NCBI GenBank assembly: GCA_035578175.1
Contig: JAQMRL010000008.1
Location: forward strand, 90,500,541-90,564,540
Source of the DNA: Catonia carolina
Lineage: Eukaryota; Arthropoda; Insecta; Hemiptera; Achilidae
Reading direction: 5' to 3'
DNA: 64,000 bases
In this document: positions 60,003 through 64,000 of the stretch, piece after piece
How the letters are laid out: each line of letters starts with the position of its first letter
Position numbering within the stretch: the first letter of the stretch is position 1
Made by a program: the position numbers and the translations under genes
The notes under the pieces: generated by a model
What the model saw: only the letters and a program-made list of their open reading frames with translations
Databases searched by the model: none
What the model was told of the DNA's origin: nothing

Positions 60003-60075
60003 GCCCGGGTAGCTCAGTCGGTAGAGCATTAGGCTTTTAACCTAAGGGTCCAGGGTTCAAGTCCCTGCTCGGGCG
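60003..60075 (+). tRNA. tRNA-Lys(TTT), array copy 3 of 5
   Basis: Identical 73-nt tRNA-Lys. Its downstream spacer (60076-60153) is the same by eye as the spacer after copy 4, so copies 3 and 4 with their spacers form two near-perfect 151-bp tandem units. A T6 terminator is at 60080-60085. Confidence 0.97.
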
Positions 60076-60304
60076 ATACTTTTTTATTCATTTTAAATTG
60101 TAACAAATAAAAATTCTATTCAGTTTCTTCATCAGTTGATTGATTATTATCAAGCCCGGGTAGCTCAGTCGGTAGAGCATTAGGCTTTTAACCTAAGGGT
60201 CCAGGGTTCAAGTCCCTGCTCGGGCGATACTTTTTTATTCATTTTAAATTGTAACAAATAAAAATTCTATTCAGTTTCTTCATCAGTTGATTGATTATTA
60301 TCAA
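60076..60304 (+). repeat. Tandem 151-bp units carrying tRNA-Lys genes (spacers of copies 3 and 4)
   Basis: The intervals between starts are 156, 151, 151 and 151 bp. The spacers at 60076-60153 and 60227-60304 read the same, and the spacer before copy 3 (59925-60002) is a diverged version. This is local tandem amplification by unequal exchange, not retroposition: there is no A-tail and no TSD around each tRNA. Confidence 0.85.
60154..60226 (+). tRNA. tRNA-Lys(TTT), array copy 4 of 5
   Basis: Identical 73-nt tRNA-Lys. The 78-bp spacer following it matches the spacer of copy 3. Because the spacer itself is unconstrained, its identity points to recent tandem duplication, not only to selection on the tRNA. 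A T6 terminator is at 60231-60236. Confidence 0.97.
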
Positions 60305-60377
60305 GCCCGGGTAGCTCAGTCGGTAGAGCATTAGGCTTTTAACCTAAGGGTCCAGGGTTCAAGTCCCTGCTCGGGCG
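60305..60377 (+). tRNA. tRNA-Lys(TTT), array copy 5 of 5
   Basis: Last copy, identical to the others. Similarity to the 151-bp unit stops exactly at the tRNA 3' end. The downstream flank differs: a T4 at 60382-60385, then a SINE insertion whose T-rich end (T9, 60390-60398) would act as the first strong Pol III stop. Transcription termination of this copy may therefore differ from that of copies 1-4. Confidence 0.97.
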
Positions 60378-60390
60378 TTTGTTTTATCCT

Positions 60391-60721
60391 TTTTTTTTGT
60401 AATTCCTAATTTGTGTACGTTGCAATCTGTTTAATTCAGAACAATAAGCAACCCAATGACCCAATGAGATGAGGATGATGTGCATGACCTTTAAATGAGG
60501 TGTAGTCTTGTACAGACTCAGGTCGACCATTCCTGAGAGAGTATGGTTAATTGAACCCCAACCATCAAAGTACACCGGTAACCACTGTCTAGCATTCAAA
60601 TCTGTATAAAAGTAACTATCTTTACTAGGATTTGAACCAGGAACCTTCGTTTCCGAAAATCGGCTGTTAAACAGCTGATTTTGGTGACGACTTTACCTCT
60701 AGACTATCCTAGTGGGTTATT
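60391..60721 (-). mobile_element. tRNA-derived SINE, family D (copy 4), next to the tRNA array
   Basis: Reads on the minus strand. It starts at the CCCACTAGGATAG end, has an A-box-like TAGTCTAGAGGTAAAG and a perfect B box GGTTCAAATCC, then a non-tRNA body ending near GTACGTTGCAATCTG-type sequence (complement) and an A-rich tail, seen as T9 at the left edge. It is flanked by a 9-bp TSD TTTTATCCT (60382-60390 and 60722-60730). Related copies are at 8414, 39163 and 48536. The insertion sits only a few nucleotides downstream of tRNA-Lys copy 5. Confidence 0.8.
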
Positions 60722-60730
60722 TTTTATCCT

Positions 60731-61140
60731 AATAATGATAAAATAAAGGGACGAGAGTTTTTGTAAAAAATTTAATTTACTGCCGCTGAAGAAAATTCAC
60801 TTTTTTTAAGTTTACGATTTACAGGTACAAATTTTAAACCATGATTGCGCTAGTTTTTAAAAACTTAATTCTACATTAGTACGAATAATTAGCACAAAAT
60901 ATAATAATAGCAAAAATGATTAATTTCTGCATTTTTCAAAACCAATGTACTTTCTATTTCACAAAATAATTAACTGCACATATTTGGTATTTCTACTGCT
61001 GCACGAGAAAATTTAAACAAGATCCAAGTGTTTCAATCTAGAAATTTAAGACTTACTGGAGCACTTTAGTACGTCGTAAAAGACACCCTTTACTTACCTG
61101 AACCTGCGCAATTCCAACGTAAAAGACGACTCAAGACACC
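60731..61140. other. Stretch after the tRNA array, nothing recognised
   Basis: No sixth tRNA or tRNA fragment is present. Confidence 0.55.
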
Positions 61141-61490
61141 TGTATAATAGACTAGCATGCCCCGCGCGGCTTCGCACGCGAAACATTTGGTTACGGCCTA
61201 ATCGATTTTTTTAAAAAATAAATATGAAACAGAAATTGTCTAGCTGCTTGAGCTACAGTATAGTTAAACGTATTACACACACACACACAACGTTTTGGTA
61301 AACAACCCCACGTACGTCACTCGTTAGTCTTTAATGTATGTACTGTCTTCAACAATAAACACACAAATACACACACATAAAATTTTGATAAAGTCCCCCG
61401 CGTACGTCTCTCGCAATCATCAAACCCCTTTATCTACTTCAATAGCAATACGTACTCACATTTACACACACGCGCGCGCGCGCGTACACA

Positions 61491-61547
<57 letters not shown>

Positions 61548-61733
61548 TTATGAAAATCTTCTTTAGGGCCCTTAAGGTTATCATTTTTGAAAATTTAAAA
61601 ATAAAATGTTGCTGTGAATATAAATAAATACAAAAACATATGCTGTCAAATTATCATGAAAATCCGTTCAGTAGTTTTGGAAATTAGCCTGCACATAAAA
61701 CACGCTTTGGCTTTATAATATTAGTATAGATTC
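61141..61733 (+). repeat. Dispersed-repeat-like segment with embedded CA/CG/TA microsatellites
   Basis: Begins TGTATAATAGACTAGCATGC with CCCCGCGCGGCTTCGCACGC and ends AAAATCCGTTCAGTAGTTTT ... TTATAATATTAGTATAGATT. I recognise this start/end style from abundant insect interspersed repeats, but only one copy is in this window. CA tracts lie at 61262-61280 and a compound CG/CA/TA tract at 61465-61549. Confidence 0.5.
61465..61549 (+). repeat. Compound (CG)n(CA)n(TA)n microsatellite
   Basis: CACACGCGCGCGCGCGCG, then CA repeats, then an alternating TA run. Alternating purine-pyrimidine throughout. Confidence 0.93.
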
Positions 61734-62391
61734 TTTGACAAACTACAATTCAAAATTGTTTAAATTTTAAACATCTTTGTCGTTTTTGTTGTAGAGATCT
61801 TCAATAATATTCTATCGCTATTTCACAATCATTTTTTATCCTTATCACCTTTCCCTTATTTCGTCATCATCACTGTTACTGTCATCCAAGAAATGTCATA
61901 TACAATATGGTGTGATTATGTCACCCTGGGAGAAACGCTGTGGTGTGTGTTCGCTCCTTCTTCGTCTAATAAATGACTTCTATTCATTATAATATTGATT
62001 TGTTATTGTGATTATTGTACATTAAAATTTATAAAATAATGAAAACGTTCACTAAATTTACGTAGATTCGTGGATTTGTTCATAGTACTGTAATTTATCT
62101 GTAGTACTGTATAGAACTGTAATAATTAACCGAAATTTTTAGTAGTATAGAAGTATTTTTAGTAGTATAGTATTAGAAGTATAGCTCCAAAATTATACTT
62201 CTAAAACGTTAATAAATGAAGTTTGTGTCCATTTATACCACTTTAACATTTTTAATATTTTTTACCTCGAACTGTAACTTCTCTCTGTTCTATAGTTCAC
62301 TTTATTGTAAAAAAGTATTGTTATTAAAAAGTATTGTCTCTCACCGCATAAACAGAACAGACAATACTAAGGACGAAGTGAAACTAATGAA
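61734..62391. other. AT-rich stretch, nothing recognised
   Basis: Small local repeats of TAGTAGTATAGAAGTAT at 62140-62180. No coding signal. Confidence 0.5.
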
Positions 62392-62530
62392 TATTTTTAC
62401 TTTCTCTTGCCTATATGAGTATATAGGATAGAAGTATTGTTTTCATGTCGATTTTTTAAAATCGAGTTTTACCGAATATACACGTTTTGAGACCTCTTGA
62501 ACCAAAAAAACATGTTTCTAGCGATTGGTC

Positions 62531-62561
<31 letters not shown>

Positions 62562-62655
62562 TCTGGTTTTTATCATGAAAATCTGTATAAAAAATGGATT
62601 TTTTAATGATTTCGGCTTTAGTATACATTTTACGACATAAGTGTATAAAAAAAAT
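62392..62655 (+). mobile_element. Family A partial copy, left half of an inverted pair
   Basis: TTTTTACTTTCTCTTGCC to the GT tract (62530-62558), then a jump to the GATTTCGGCTTTAGTATACAT block. The middle is deleted. It meets an opposite-strand copy head to head at about 62655. Confidence 0.75.
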
Positions 62656-63275
62656 TTTAAGGCCGAAATTTTAGAAAATCCATATTTTTACAAATTTTCA
62701 TGAAAGAAAAACAGAAAATCACTAAAATTACCGCAAAACTAAGCGTTATACAAAGTAATGTTTTAAATAAAAAGTTGTAGATTCTAAAATTTTCTACAAC
62801 TTTTATTATATATGCTTTTGCACTAAAATTCATATTAAGGCTGAAATTAAAAAAAAACGTTTTCTTCTACAAGAGAACAACCTCCCCAAGAATTTCAGCA
62901 AACATGGCGCCTACTTTATCTTGTAGAGCAAAAAATGTAGCAAATTAGGCGATTTTAAAAAAAATCGTGGGAGCGGTATTTCAGAAAATCGCAAAAAAGT
63001 GAAAAGTGATACAAGTAAACTACTACTTTCAGTTTACCGATTTTAATGAAAATTTTGTATCGGGACCTCTAGTGGTATCTAACTTAAGTTTTAAGTTTCA
63101 ACTTAGTACGATGTTCCGTTCTTGAGAAATTCTGTTTACACACAGACCAATCGCTAAAAACATATTTTTGGGTTCAGAGGGTCTGAAAACGTGTACATCC
63201 CGTAAAAATTCGATTTCGAAAAATTGACATGAAACCAATAATTTCCTTCCTAAATATTCATACAGGCAAGAGAAA
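62656..63275 (-). mobile_element. Family A partial copy, right half of an inverted pair
   Basis: Minus-strand copy from AAGGCCGAAATTTTAGAAAATCC to CAGGCAAGAGAAAGTAAAAAA. It has no microsatellite (CACACAGACCAATCGC only). It lacks the CACACCAGATTTTT terminus. Confidence 0.78.
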
Positions 63276-63295
63276 GTAAAAAATGGAAACATGAA

Positions 63296-63583
63296 CAAAA
63301 TCGCAAAAATAAACTACTGCTTCCATTTCATCAATTTTGATTTGAATGTTCATGTCGGGTTTTCTAATAGCACCTAACTTAATTTCTAAGTTTCAATTTA
63401 GTACGAAATTCTGTTCTTGAGATATTTTGTTTTCCACACATAGACATTATAGTACACACAGACCAAAAAACACTTTTTTGGGTTCAAGGGATCTGGCAAC
63501 GTGAATTTACGGTGAAAATTCGTTTTCGCAAAGACGATATGAAAACAATACTTTCCGTTATACAGTGCAAAAGAAAGTAAAAG
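63296..63583 (-). mobile_element. Family A fragment
   Basis: Second minus-strand piece directly after the inverted pair: ATCGCAAAAATAAACTACTG to GCAAAAGAAAGTAAAAG. Contains the TTCTGTTCTTGAGATATTTTG block and CCAAAAAACACTTTTTTGGG. Confidence 0.68.
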
Positions 63584-64000
63584 AAAGATTTTCATTTTAA
63601 GAGGTTGATGCAGAAAATTGCAATCGTACTCTGTTTAGATATGTCGCACGTAGTGGCATCTGTCGGTTGTTATACGAGTACATACTCGTTTTATCCCATA
63701 AAATCAGAAAACCATTTTTGCACGAAGAAAATTAATAAAAACTCCGTTATTCGTTTAATATTAACTTAAATATAATTAGTTCAGTGTCCCTTTTAAAACA
63801 TACATCCAGTATTTAAATAATTGTTTAGTCTGGCCTTAAACTGAGTCTAATAAATTTGTGTTAATGTTACTTTTAAATTCATTCCTATTTTGAGGTACAA
63901 GGACTTTCTTAACAAGGCGCCTCTCGACGATTTATTTGATGTATATACAGTACTTATAGGTATATTTTTGGAGTTTGTACATAGCGTTAGAGTACTTTTT

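Overview
The window looks like intergenic DNA from an AT-rich arthropod, most probably insect, nuclear genome. The evidence is the combination of jockey-clade and other non-LTR reverse transcriptase remnants, Tc1/mariner-type and Harbinger-type transposase remnants, tRNA-derived SINEs with target-site duplications (TSDs), long CA/GT microsatellites and a eukaryotic nuclear tRNA-Lys cluster. A hemipteran is my best guess, from the style of the repeats, but the sequence alone does not prove it. I recognise no intact host protein-coding gene. No bacterial operon, CRISPR array, phage or defence system is visible.

Layout. 0-6.5 kb: one SINE (family B), one SINE (family C), two old copies of a roughly 1 kb non-coding repeat (family A), a hairpin repeat and a 77-bp tandem repeat. 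7.4-10.1 kb: two different LINE C-terminal ORF2 fragments on opposite strands with two SINEs between them. 10.7-16 kb: a tRNA-like SINE family (E), one copy split by a fold-back Tc1/mariner-like element that carries a broken transposase N-terminus. 16.1-16.9 kb: an LTR-like or promoter-like segment. 18.5-23.5 kb: a three-level nest, a mariner-like element inside a jockey-like LINE inside a family A repeat, flanked by two family B SINEs. 26.9-34.6 kb: a SINE, a TA-flanked element split by a LINE fragment, a 102-111 bp tandem array, a GC-rich hairpin island and a transposase N-terminal remnant. 35.5-40.2 kb: family A copies and two LINE tails that end in long GAA/GGA-type microsatellites. 40.9-50.2 kb: family F SINE, a deleted LINE fragment, three family A copies with (GT)n tracts of 21 to more than 300 bp, and a D-family SINE. 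50.4-52.2 kb: a second long-inverted-repeat element containing a B SINE that itself contains a young C SINE. 53.4-58.6 kb: a Harbinger-like remnant, a second F SINE and a small TA-flanked element. 58.9-60.7 kb: a B SINE, then five identical tRNA-Lys(TTT) genes in tandem, closed by a D SINE. 61-63.6 kb: microsatellite-bearing repeats and a head-to-head pair of family A copies.

The only genes I would call functional are the five tRNA-Lys genes, which read lysine AAA/AAG codons in cytosolic translation. Everything else is mobile DNA or its debris. Insertion order can be read from interrupted elements and their TSDs. I did not find a new coherent multi-gene system. The items most worth a second look are the 151-bp tandem amplification of tRNA-Lys, the two fold-back elements, the triple nest and the microsatellite-carrying repeat family A.
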